A DNA stretch of 64,000 bases, taken from NCBI RefSeq assembly GCF_024701975.1, contig NZ_JANLNM010000002.1, forward strand, positions 496,001 through 560,000, given 5' to 3'. A program made the translations under genes and the position numbers. Of this stretch, positions 1-6,924 are shown piece after piece. Numbering within the stretch: the stretch's first letter is position 1; every line of letters starts with the position of its first letter. This DNA is from Variovorax sp. ZS18.2.2 (lineage in GTDB: Bacteria > Pseudomonadota > Gammaproteobacteria > Burkholderiales > Burkholderiaceae_C). Below the pieces are notes generated by a model. The model made no database searches, was not told where the DNA came from, and saw only the letters and a program-made list of their open reading frames with translations.

Positions 1-1
1 C

Positions 2-739
2 GGTGGCTTCGTTCGCGTGCACGAGCGCGCGGAGAGCGCGAGCGCGCTCTACATCGTGTTCGACTGGCACGGCGGCCGCACGCTGGAGCAGATGCGCAAG
101 TCCGGTGCGCGCGGCACCGTGGCCGAGGTGGTCGCCGCAGCCATCGAGGTGAGCAAGGCGCTCGGTCGGCTGCACCGCCACGGCGTGGTGCACCGGGACA
201 TCAAGCCCGGCAACCTGCACCTGGGCGACGACGGGCGCTGGCGCATCCTCGATCTGGGCGTGGCGTTGTCCGGCCGCGAGGGTGCGGCGCAGCGCGAACT
301 GCATGCGGGCACGCCGAGCTACATCAATCCCGAGCAGTGGGAGGAGGGCGGTGTGGCCGACGCGGCCAGCGACCTGTTCGCGCTCGGCGCCACGCTGTAC
401 CAGTGGCTCGGCGGGCACCTGCCCTACGGCGAGATCGAGCCCTACCAGGTGGCGCGCTACCGGCGCGATCCGGTCGCGCTCTCGCGGCTGCGGCCCGATG
501 TGCCGGTGTGGCTCGATCATCTGGTGCGCAAGGCCGTCGCCCGCGATCCGAGGGAGCGTTTCGAGACCGCCGAGGAAATGCTGCTCGCGCTGGAGCGCGG
601 CGCCTCGCGCCCCGTCGGTGCGCCCATGGCCACGCCGCTCGCGCGCCGCGACCCGCTCATGCTCTACAAGATCGCCCTCGGCGTGTCGTTGCTGTTCAAC
701 GCACTGCTCGTGGTGTGGCTGCTGTTCTTGCCACGCTGA
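2..739 (+). CDS. Serine/threonine protein kinase, C-terminal part (5' end outside the window)
   Basis: The frame is open to the first bases of the window, so the ATG at 17 is internal and the true start lies upstream. The visible part is the kinase C-lobe. The catalytic loop HRDIKPGN is at 191-214, a DLG triplet stands in the DFG place (251-259), and a GTPSYINPEQW segment replaces the usual APE. It ends in one hydrophobic helix (about 655-735) that would anchor it in the membrane. It converges on the narK-type gene with 17 nt between the stops. Family knowledge: kinases of this kind, often fused to a PP2C phosphatase domain, sit beside nitrate-assimilation genes in related bacteria. The phosphatase part, if present, is not in view. 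The substrate is unknown. Confidence 0.85.
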   Translation, partial: GGFVRVHERAESASALYIVFDWHGGRTLEQMRKSGARGTVAEVVAAAIEVSKALGRLHRHGVVHRDIKPGNLHLGDDGRWRILDLGVALSGREGAAQRELHAGTPSYINPEQWEEGGVADAASDLFALGATLYQWLGGHLPYGEIEPYQVARYRRDPVALSRLRPDVPVWLDHLVRKAVARDPRERFETAEEMLLALERGASRPVGAPMATPLARRDPLMLYKIALGVSLLFNALLVVWLLFLPR

Positions 740-756
740 GGACGAACGGAAGAAGC

Positions 757-2019
757 TCATGGCCGGGCGGCCTTTCGCGGGGCGGCGTACTTGGCGGCCT
801 GGGCGGGTGATGTGCGTGCGCGGCCACCCTTTTCGGCCCAGGTGCGCGTCCAGCGGATCTGCATGACGCGCATCACGCCCAGCATCGCCAGCGAGAGCGC
901 ACCGAAGAAGACGAAGCCCCAGGTGTAGCTGCCCAGGTACTGCTTCGACAGGCCCATGGCGTTGGGCACGAGGCCGCCGCCGAGGGCGCCGATCTCGCCG
1001 ATCATCGAGCCGGCCACCGCGGTGCTCAGCGGCCAGCGCAGCGGCACCAGCTGGAACAGCGCGCCGTTGCCCGCGCCCAGCGCGGCGAAGCAGACGATCA
1101 GCAGCAGCGTGGTGAGCGCCAGCGAGCCTGCGGAAAAGCCGACGAGCACGAGGCCCACGGCCACCACCAGCAGCACCACGGTCAGTGTGTTCACGCCGCC
1201 CCAGCGGTCGGACAGCCACCCGCCGACGATGCGCACCGCCGCGCCCATGAAGGCCGCCAGCATCGTGAGCTGACCCGCCTGCACCTTGCTCACGCCGAAC
1301 TGGTCGTAGTAGTAGGAGGGCAGGAAGGTGATGAGGCCGATGAAGCCGCCGAAGGTCACGCCGTAGATCAGGCTGAAGACCCAGCCGTCTTTCTCGAACA
1401 GGCAGGCGATGTGTTCGCGGAAGCTGGCATGGCTGTCCACGTCGGGCGGCTCCTTGGCGAAGATCACCATCACCACCATCGGAATCAGGATCGCGACCGC
1501 CGCCACGCCGTACACCGCCTGCCAGCCCAGCCACTGCGCGAGCGGCGGCGCCACCAGCACCGACACCGCCGTGCCCACGTTGCCCGCGCCCACGAGGCCC
1601 ATCGCCAGGCCCTTGTGCTGCGGCGGGAACCAGCCCGAGCCCAGCGACAGCGCCACGCCGAAGCTCGCGCCGGCAATGCCCAGCAGCACGCCCATAGCGA
1701 GCAGGTCGTTGAAGCTTTTCACGAAAAAGAAGCCGAACAGCATCGCCACCGCGATCAGCGCCATCTCGACCAGCGTGGCCTTCTTGCGGCCGATGTACTG
1801 CGAGAGGATGCCGAGCGGAAAGCGCATCAGCGCGCCCGCGATGATCGGCACCGACAGCATCAGGCCCTTCTGCGCGGGCGAGAGGTCGAAGGTCTCGCCG
1901 ATAAAGGGCGCCATGGCGCCGTTGAGCACCCAGATGCAGCAGGAGAACGAGAAGTACAGGAACGCCGCGAACAGCGTGGGACTGTGGCCTGACTGCAAGA
2001 AATTCCTGAAACCGGACAT
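757..2019 (-). CDS. narK: Nitrate/nitrite MFS transporter (NarK/NasA family)
   Basis: A 420-residue major-facilitator protein with about 12 membrane helices that would import nitrate or exchange it with nitrite across the inner membrane. Two Gly/Asn-rich nitrate-signature segments are visible: GLVGAGNVGTAVS in the first half and FAALGAGNGALFQLVP in the second. The ATG at 2019 is preferred; the frame can start three codons earlier at a TTG (2028), but neither has a clear ribosome site. The gene is divergent from the ANTAR-PilJ regulator and has a sigma-54-type promoter about 190 bp upstream, which ties it to nitrogen control. The nitrate ABC importer nearby suggests assimilation rather than respiration. 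The tail after the last helix is basic and Ala-rich. Confidence 0.9.
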   Translation of the reverse strand: MSGFRNFLQSGHSPTLFAAFLYFSFSCCIWVLNGAMAPFIGETFDLSPAQKGLMLSVPIIAGALMRFPLGILSQYIGRKKATLVEMALIAVAMLFGFFFVKSFNDLLAMGVLLGIAGASFGVALSLGSGWFPPQHKGLAMGLVGAGNVGTAVSVLVAPPLAQWLGWQAVYGVAAVAILIPMVVMVIFAKEPPDVDSHASFREHIACLFEKDGWVFSLIYGVTFGGFIGLITFLPSYYYDQFGVSKVQAGQLTMLAAFMGAAVRIVGGWLSDRWGGVNTLTVVLLVVAVGLVLVGFSAGSLALTTLLLIVCFAALGAGNGALFQLVPLRWPLSTAVAGSMIGEIGALGGGLVPNAMGLSKQYLGSYTWGFVFFGALSLAMLGVMRVMQIRWTRTWAEKGGRARTSPAQAAKYAAPRKAARP

Positions 2020-2177
2020 GGTGTTCAAAGGTGCAAAAAGCCGCGGCGCGACCTTGGAAGGGTCGTGTCGACGGACGGGGTTGGGGTGGTGTGTCGGCAG
2101 CGGACGCTGTCGACGTAGGGGTGGTGCCCGGCGATGAACATGCCGGACCGGATGCAGGAACCTGCAGCCTCACCAAA

Positions 2178-2197
2178 GCGGTGCTTCGTTACACCGC
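2178..2197 (-). promoter_or_regulatory. Candidate ANTAR-type hexaloop hairpin in the narK leader
   Basis: Read on the minus strand this is GCGGTGT-AACGAA-GCACCGC: a 7-bp stem (one G-T pair) closed by a six-base loop with A at position 1 and G at position 4, the pattern ANTAR domains recognise. It would lie at about +2 to +21 of a transcript from the sigma-54 site at 2209-2224. I found no convincing second hexaloop hairpin and no terminator overlapping it, so this is weaker than the nrtA leader. Confidence 0.4.
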
Positions 2198-2208
2198 ATC
2201 CCCTTTGC

Positions 2209-2224
2209 TGCAAGAGGCGTGCCC
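2209..2224 (-). promoter_or_regulatory. Sigma-54 promoter (-24/-12) for narK
   Basis: The minus strand reads GGGCAC-GCCTC-TTGCA against the consensus TGGCAC-N5-TTGCA, with exact GG-N10-GC spacing and one mismatch in the first base. Transcription would start near 2198, leaving a leader of about 180 nt before the narK ATG. NtrC would be the expected activator, but I see no clear NtrC site. Confidence 0.6.
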
Positions 2225-2240
2225 GCGAGATTTCGCGGGC
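2221..2240. repeat. Perfect 8-bp inverted repeat at the narK / ANTAR regulator divergent region
   Basis: The sequence is GCCCGCGA-GATT-TCGCGGGC, a perfect inverted repeat with a 4-base spacer. It touches the -24 element of the narK sigma-54 site and lies 36 nt before the start codon of the ANTAR-PilJ gene. It could be an operator or, in the transcript of the ANTAR gene, a hairpin in the 5' UTR. Confidence 0.5.
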
Positions 2241-2276
2241 GTGGCCTATGCTTGCCCCGCCTTCCGACACCCCACC

Positions 2277-3557
2277 ATGATTTCCCTTCTTCTCGTCCTG
2301 CCCAATGAATTCGATGCCTCCGCGCCCCTGCCGGAGCCACTGCGGCAGGGCCTCGCGGATGCGGGCGCCACGGTGCTCGGGCGCGCCACCTGCCGCACGC
2401 TGGTGCAGCAGGCTGGCGCGCTTGCACCGCAACAGGTGCTGATCTGGTTGCCCGAGGTGGCACATCTGCAGGCAGTGCGCGATGCGCTGCGGGATTGGAA
2501 CGGCGTGCCACCGTGTGCGGTGTCCTTGGTCGGTGTGCCGCTGGACGCCGAGCAGCACGAGGCGTTGGTCGCACTCGGCTTGCACGCATGGGGGCCGCTC
2601 GACGCGTTGTCGTTGCCGGCATCGCTGGCTCGTGCGCAGGCCCGGTGGATGCGCGAAGCCGCGCTGCGCGCCGAGCTCGACAACCTGCGCACACGCATGG
2701 ACGAGCGCAAATGGGTCGATCGCGCCAAGGGCTTGCTGATGTCCGCGCGTGGCATCGGCGAGGACGAGGCCTTCGGCCTGCTGCGCGGCGCGGCGATGCA
2801 TGCCAACCTGCGGCTGGGCGAGGTGTCGCGCTCGGTCATCGAGGCCGCGCAGTGGGCCGAGGCGATCAACCGCGCGGGTCAGTTGCGCATGCTGTCGCAG
2901 CGGCTGGTGCGGGTGGCGGCGCAATTGCTCGCCGGCATCGACGTGCAACGTGCGCGGGTCTTGCGCACGCAATCGACCGAGCGGGTGCAGCAGAACCTGG
3001 ATCACCTGTCGGCCCTCGACCTGGGCACTGCCGGCGTGCGTGCGCTTGCCGAGGTGCAGGCGGCATGGAACGGGTTGAGCACGGCGCTGCCCGTGAAGCC
3101 CACGCCGCAGGGGCTCGCCGAGATCGATGCACGCGGCGAGGCCTTGCTGCTCGCGGCCGAAGCGATGACGGAGGCGTTGGAGGCCTCGGGCGCACGGCGC
3201 GCGCTGCGCATCGTCAACATCTGCGGGCGGCAGCGCATGCGGGCGCAGCGCCTGGCAAAAGATGCGTTGCTGGCCTCGACGCTTGCGGCAAGCGCATCGC
3301 GCGACCGGCTGTTGCCGACCATGAACGAGTTCGAGGCCGCGCTGCTGGAGCTGGAGCGCGCGCCGCTCAGTTCACCCGAGATTCGCGCCGGGTTGGTGAC
3401 TGCGCGGGACGAATGGCTGCGCTTGGTCGGTGGCGTGCAGGCATTGGACAGCGCAGAGGGCCGCGCCACGCTGGTTCGTTCCAGCGAAGCGCTCGTAGAC
3501 ACCTTCGAGCGCCTCACCGGTTGGTACGAACACAGCCTGCAGGTCATCATGTCCTGA
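2277..3557 (+). CDS. ANTAR-domain nitrate regulator with PilJ/NarX-like sensor domain
   Basis: A 426-residue soluble protein. Residues 1 to about 120 resemble the pseudo-receiver of NasT-like proteins, without a clear phosphoacceptor set. Residues about 131-190 are an ANTAR RNA-binding domain (ERKWVDRAKGLLM, LLRGAAM). The rest is helical and PilJ-like with two P-box-like motifs, INRAGQLRMLSQRL (about 196-210) and VNICGRQRMRAQRL (about 313-326). In NarX and NarQ the P-box binds nitrate, so nitrate sensing is a reasonable inference. The frame is open back to 2031, but the upstream part is low-complexity, so the ATG at 2277 is chosen. It is divergent from narK and convergent with nrtD. It probably acts as an antiterminator on nitrate transcripts. 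Confidence 0.85.
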   Translation: MISLLLVLPNEFDASAPLPEPLRQGLADAGATVLGRATCRTLVQQAGALAPQQVLIWLPEVAHLQAVRDALRDWNGVPPCAVSLVGVPLDAEQHEALVALGLHAWGPLDALSLPASLARAQARWMREAALRAELDNLRTRMDERKWVDRAKGLLMSARGIGEDEAFGLLRGAAMHANLRLGEVSRSVIEAAQWAEAINRAGQLRMLSQRLVRVAAQLLAGIDVQRARVLRTQSTERVQQNLDHLSALDLGTAGVRALAEVQAAWNGLSTALPVKPTPQGLAEIDARGEALLLAAEAMTEALEASGARRALRIVNICGRQRMRAQRLAKDALLASTLAASASRDRLLPTMNEFEAALLELERAPLSSPEIRAGLVTARDEWLRLVGGVQALDSAEGRATLVRSSEALVDTFERLTGWYEHSLQVIMS

Positions 3558-3582
3558 CGCCGGTCGTGCGGCACCTGCTGGA

Positions 3583-4392
3583 TCAGGCCGCAACCTTCTC
3601 CACATGCGCCTGGCGCGTGTAGAGGAAATCGATCACCGCCTTGCGCGCATGCACATAGGCCGGGTCTTCGGCCAGTTCGACGCGGTTGCGCGGGCGCGCG
3701 ATGTCCACCGCCAGCACGTCGCCGATGGTGGCGGCCGGACCGTTGGTGAGCATCACGATGCGGTCGCTCAGCAGCACGGCCTCGTCGACGTCGTGCGTGA
3801 CCATGACGACAGTGCTCTGCGTCTTCTGCACGATGGCGAGCAGTTCGTCCTGCAGCTTGGCGCGGGTGAGGGCGTCGAGCGCGCCGAAGGGCTCGTCCAT
3901 CAGCAGCACCTTGGGTTCCATCGACAGCGCGCGTGCGATGCCCACACGCTGCTTCATGCCGCCGGAGATTTCGCCGGGGCGCTTCTGCGCGGCGGCCGTG
4001 AGGCCCACCAGCGCGAGCGCCGCATCGGTGCGCTGGCGCAGTTGCGCCTTGCCCTCGGTGGCCGAGAACACGCGCTCGACCGCGAGGTACACATTCTCGA
4101 AGCAGGTGAGCCAGGGCAGCAGCGAGTGGTTCTGGAACACGACGGCGCGTTCGGGGCCCGGTCCCTTGATCTCGCGGTTCGCGCACAGCAGCACGCCTTG
4201 CGTCGGCGTCGTCAGCCCGGCGATCAGGTTCAAGAGCGTCGACTTGCCGCAGCCTGAATGTCCAATCAGCGTGATGAACTCGCCCTTGGCGACGTTCAGG
4301 TTGATGTCGCGCAGCGCGAGGAAGCTGCCCTTGGCCGTCTTGAAGCGCTGCTCGACGTCGCGGATTTCGATGTACTTGCTGTCGTCGTTCAT
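3583..4392 (-). CDS. nrtD: Nitrate ABC transporter ATP-binding protein (NrtD/NasD)
   Basis: A 269-residue ABC ATPase that powers nitrate uptake on the cytoplasmic face. Walker A is GHSGCGKST, the signature is ISGGMKQR, Walker B is VLLMDEPFGALD, and the switch His is in VTHDVDEA. It has a single ABC domain and no fused binding-protein domain, so it matches NrtD/NasD and not cyanobacterial NrtC. The ATG at 4392 overlaps the stop of nrtB by four bases (ATGA), so the two are translationally coupled. It is the last gene of nrtA-nrtB-nrtD and ends 25 nt from the converging ANTAR-PilJ gene. The frame is open further upstream, but that part lies inside nrtB. Confidence 0.93.
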   Translation of the reverse strand: MNDDSKYIEIRDVEQRFKTAKGSFLALRDINLNVAKGEFITLIGHSGCGKSTLLNLIAGLTTPTQGVLLCANREIKGPGPERAVVFQNHSLLPWLTCFENVYLAVERVFSATEGKAQLRQRTDAALALVGLTAAAQKRPGEISGGMKQRVGIARALSMEPKVLLMDEPFGALDALTRAKLQDELLAIVQKTQSTVVMVTHDVDEAVLLSDRIVMLTNGPAATIGDVLAVDIARPRNRVELAEDPAYVHARKAVIDFLYTRQAHVEKVAA

Positions 4393-5327
4393 GACTTCAC
4401 CTCTTCGAACGTGAATGCAGTAGCCAGCTTGATGAGCGCGAACTCCAGCACCAGCCCCACGATGCCGATCACGAAGATCGCGATGATGATGTTGGCGACG
4501 TTGAGGTTGTTCCACTCGTCCCACACCCAGAAGCCGATGCCGACGCCGCCGGTCAGCATTTCGGCCGCGACGATCACCAGCCACGCGGTGCCGACCGCGA
4601 GCCGCACGCCGGTGAGCATGTAGGGCAGCACGGCGGGGAACAGGATCTTGGTGAGGATCTTCCATTCGGAAAGATTGAGCACCTTCGCCACGTTCATGTA
4701 GTCGCTCGGCACGCGCTGCACGCCCACGGCGGTGTTGATGACCATCGGCCAGATCGAGCAGATGAAGATGGTCCAGATCGCGGCCGGGTTCGCACCCTTG
4801 AACACCAGGAGGCCGATGGGCAGCCACGCGAGCGGCGACACCGGGCGCATCAGGCTGATCAGCGGATTGAACATGCGCGCGAGGAACTCGAAGCGCCCGA
4901 TCGCGAAGCCCGCCGGAATGCCCACCAGCGCCGCGAGCCCGAAGCCCAGCGCAACGCGCTGCAGCGACGAGAGCACGTTCCAGCCCACGCCCTGGTCGTT
5001 CGGCCCCTTGCTGTAGAACGGGTCGCTGAACACGGTGAGCGCCTGCTGCCAGGTCGCGAGCGGTGTGGGAAAGCCGGTGGTGCTCTTCATGGCGACCAGC
5101 TCCCAGATCAAGAGCAGCAGGCCGAAGCCCGCGAGCGGTGGGAGTACGCGCATCCAGAAGGCGCGCAGGTCGATGGGTGTGCGTTGTTTTTGCTCCTTCT
5201 CCACCTTGGGGATCGGTGCAGGTTGAGGGACGGCTTCGGTGCGGGCCACCCCTTCACCCCGGCCCTCTCCCGCACGCGGGAGAGGGAGAGATGCGTCGAG
5301 CGGCGAATGAAATACAGCGCTGACCAT
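4389..5327 (-). CDS. nrtB: Nitrate ABC transporter permease (NrtB/NasE)
   Basis: A 312-residue inner-membrane permease with about six helices and the binding-protein-dependent transport loop near 'GTAWLVIVAAEMLTGGVGIG'. The ATG at 5327 is chosen because GAGGAG lies nine bases before it. An ATG at 5348 would overlap the end of nrtA and has no ribosome site. The N-terminal cytoplasmic stretch is odd: residues about 14-27 (LPLPRAGEGRGEG) are encoded by an 11-bp-arm palindrome (5263-5286) typical of intergenic repeats, so a repeat appears to have become coding sequence in front of the first helix. It is the second gene of the nitrate importer operon. Confidence 0.92.
   Translation of the reverse strand: MVSAVFHSPLDASLPLPRAGEGRGEGVARTEAVPQPAPIPKVEKEQKQRTPIDLRAFWMRVLPPLAGFGLLLLIWELVAMKSTTGFPTPLATWQQALTVFSDPFYSKGPNDQGVGWNVLSSLQRVALGFGLAALVGIPAGFAIGRFEFLARMFNPLISLMRPVSPLAWLPIGLLVFKGANPAAIWTIFICSIWPMVINTAVGVQRVPSDYMNVAKVLNLSEWKILTKILFPAVLPYMLTGVRLAVGTAWLVIVAAEMLTGGVGIGFWVWDEWNNLNVANIIIAIFVIGIVGLVLEFALIKLATAFTFEEVKS
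5263..5286. repeat. REP-like palindrome inside the nrtB coding region
   Basis: CCCTCTCCCGC and GCGGGAGAGGG form 11-bp perfect arms around a 2-base centre. The flanks (CACCCCGGC on one side, GAGAG on the other) resemble the short palindromic elements scattered between genes in related genomes. Here the element lies in frame within the N-terminal codons of nrtB. Confidence 0.65.
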
Positions 5328-5340
5328 GGTGCGTTTCTCC

Positions 5341-6585
5341 TCAGACATGCAGCTTGAAAGACTCGGCGTACTTCTTCGGGTCCTTGCCGTCCCAGACGGA
5401 GCCGTCGAAGAGCTTGCTGGTGCGCAGCACTTCCTTGGGCACGGGCGTCTGCGTGGCGGCGGCGGCCTGCTTGTAGATGTCGATGCGGTTGATCTCGGTG
5501 GCCACCTTCAGGTAATCCGGATGCTCCTTCAGCAGGCCCCAGCGCTTGTGCTGCGTGAGGAACCACATGCCGTCCGAGAGGTACGGGAAGTTCACCGCAC
5601 CGCCGTTGTAGAACTTCATGTGGTTCGGGTCGTCCCAGCTCTTGCCCAGGCCATTGGTGTAGCGACCCAGGATGCGCTGGTTGATCGCGTCCACGCTGGT
5701 GTTGACGTAGCTCTTGTCGGCGATGGTCTCGGCCATCTTGTTCTTGTTCTGCAGGCCCGTGTCGATCCACTTGCTCGCTTCGAGGATCGCAGCGGTCACG
5801 GCGCGCGCCGTGTTGGGGTACTTCTTCGTGAACTCGGCAGTGCAGCCGAGCACCTTCTCGGGATGGTCTTTCCAGATGTCCTGGGTGGTGATGGCGGTGA
5901 TGCCGATGCCGTCCATGATCGCGCGCTGGCCCCAGGGCTCGCCCACGCAGTAGCCGTCCATGTTGCCCACGCGCATGTTGGCCACCATCTGCGGGGGCGG
6001 CACGGTGATGTTCTTCACGTCCTTGAAGGGATCGATGCCGGCCGAGGCGAGCCAGTAGTAGAGCCACATGGCGTGCGTGCCGGTGGGGAAGGTCTGCGCG
6101 AAGGTGTATTCGCGCTTCTCGGTGGCGATGAGCTTGGCGAGCGACGCGGCATCGACCGCGCCCTTGTCGGCCAGCTTCTTCGAGAGCGTGATGGCCTGGC
6201 CGTTGTTGTTGAGGGTCATGAGCACGGCCATGTCCTTCTTCGGGCCGCTCAGGCCCAGGTGCATGCCGTAGACCAGGCCGTAGAGCACGTGCGCCATGTC
6301 CAGGTCGCCGTTGGAGAGCTTGTCGCGGACGCCCGCCCAGCTGGCTTCCTTGCTGGGGACGATCTTCACGCCGTATTTCTTGTCGATGCCGAGCACCGAG
6401 GCCATCACCACGCTCGCGCAGTCGGTCAGCGGGATGAAGCCGATCTTCACTTCTTCTTTTTCGGGCTTGTCGGAGCCCTGGGCCCAGACGGCGGCGCGCA
6501 GCGCTGGGTCGATGCCCACGGCGCCGATGGCGGCGGCTTGCAGTACGCGGCGGCGGCTGAGGCGGGTTTTCAGCAGGTCGGTCAT
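5341..6585 (-). CDS. nrtA: Nitrate ABC transporter substrate-binding protein (NrtA/NasF)
   Basis: A 414-residue periplasmic nitrate-binding protein of the CmpA/NrtA family. It starts at the ATG at 6585 with GGAG nine bases upstream; the longer frame to 6615 would use TTG and lies in the leader. The N-terminus has a twin-arginine signal (SRRRVLQAAAIGAVG), so export folded through Tat is likely. The mature part begins near KEEVKIGFIPLTDCASVVMA, typical of the family. It is the first gene of nrtA-nrtB-nrtD and sits just downstream of nasR in the same direction, the order of Klebsiella nasR-nasFED. Expression is predicted to need sigma-54 and ANTAR antitermination in its leader of about 185 nt. 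Confidence 0.93.
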   Translation of the reverse strand: MTDLLKTRLSRRRVLQAAAIGAVGIDPALRAAVWAQGSDKPEKEEVKIGFIPLTDCASVVMASVLGIDKKYGVKIVPSKEASWAGVRDKLSNGDLDMAHVLYGLVYGMHLGLSGPKKDMAVLMTLNNNGQAITLSKKLADKGAVDAASLAKLIATEKREYTFAQTFPTGTHAMWLYYWLASAGIDPFKDVKNITVPPPQMVANMRVGNMDGYCVGEPWGQRAIMDGIGITAITTQDIWKDHPEKVLGCTAEFTKKYPNTARAVTAAILEASKWIDTGLQNKNKMAETIADKSYVNTSVDAINQRILGRYTNGLGKSWDDPNHMKFYNGGAVNFPYLSDGMWFLTQHKRWGLLKEHPDYLKVATEINRIDIYKQAAAATQTPVPKEVLRTSKLFDGSVWDGKDPKKYAESFKLHV

Positions 6586-6638
6586 GGGGACGGGCTCCGG
6601 TTGAAGAACGAACAATCAAAAATGCAGAAGCGAAAAAC

Positions 6639-6704
6639 AAAAAAGGCGTCCCGACCACGCAGGGGCTGCTCGCGAACGAGCCCTTGCGGGATGGGGACGC
6701 CTTT
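6639..6704 (-). terminator. Intrinsic terminator (attenuator) in the nrtA leader
   Basis: On the minus strand AAAGGCGTCCC (6704-6694) pairs perfectly with GGGACGCCTTT (6652-6642), and the T-run continues to 6639. The intervening sequence has its own hairpin, GCTCG-TTCG-CGAGC. It lies before the nrtA start codon, so by default it would end transcription before the operon. Its 5' arm is the same sequence that forms the loop and 3' arm of the second ANTAR hairpin, so the two structures exclude each other. Confidence 0.85.
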
Positions 6705-6740
6705 GTCCGGTTCGGTGGGTGACACCCGCCGTTGGGTGCC
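6695..6740 (-). promoter_or_regulatory. Two-hairpin ANTAR antitermination element in the nrtA leader
   Basis: On the minus strand the first hairpin (6740-6721) is GGCACCC-AACGGC-GGGTGTC with a 7-bp stem. Twelve bases later the second (6708-6695) is GGAC-AAAGGC-GTCC. Both have six-base loops with A at position 1 and G at position 4, the pair of features that define ANTAR target RNAs. The second hairpin uses AAAGGCGTCC, which is also the 5' arm of the terminator at 6639-6704. Binding of NasR to the hairpins would block the terminator. A further small hairpin, AAGACC-GGTCTT, lies at 6750-6766 near the predicted transcript start. The 339-bp gap between nasR and nrtA is thus filled by promoter and leader. 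Confidence 0.82.
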
Positions 6741-6780
6741 GCCTGCCTGAAGACCACGAAGGTCTTATGTACTCACTTAC

Positions 6781-6795
6781 GCAAACTGTGTGCCA
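6781..6795 (-). promoter_or_regulatory. Sigma-54 promoter for the nrtABD operon
   Basis: The minus strand reads TGGCAC-ACAGT-TTGC, an exact match to the TGGCAC-N5-TTGC core with GG-N10-GC spacing. Transcription would start near 6770. Further upstream a GCAC-N6-GTGC inverted repeat (6889-6902) is close to, but one base shorter than, an NtrC half-site pair. Confidence 0.8.
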
Positions 6796-6924
6796 GTGGT
6801 TGCGGGGTGTGCGGTGCTATCGAAAAAGTAGCTAGAGCGCATGGTGTGTGCAGGGAGAAGTGCCGCCGGGTTTCACGGGCCATCGAAAGCACGTTTTTGT
6901 GCGCTGCACCAACTTGAAACACTT

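Noticed and set aside
2195..2212. A second A1/G4 hairpin (loop AAAGGG) 5' of the narK hexaloop
   Set aside because: The stem has a G-A mismatch, its 3' arm overlaps the better hairpin, and it lies upstream of the transcript start predicted from the sigma-54 site.
2242..2256. TGGCCTATGCTTGCC before the ANTAR-PilJ gene as a sigma-54 site
   Set aside because: The GG to GC spacing is nine bases, not ten, and sigma-54 does not tolerate this well.
5108..6757. Reading frame of 549 codons overlapping nrtA in another frame
   Set aside because: Arg/His/Pro-rich shadow translation; the nrtA frame has a Tat signal and family motifs.
6889..6902. GCAC-N6-GTGC as an NtrC-binding site for nrtA
   Set aside because: NtrC half-sites are normally seven bases apart, so this may be chance; kept only as a remark in the promoter entry.
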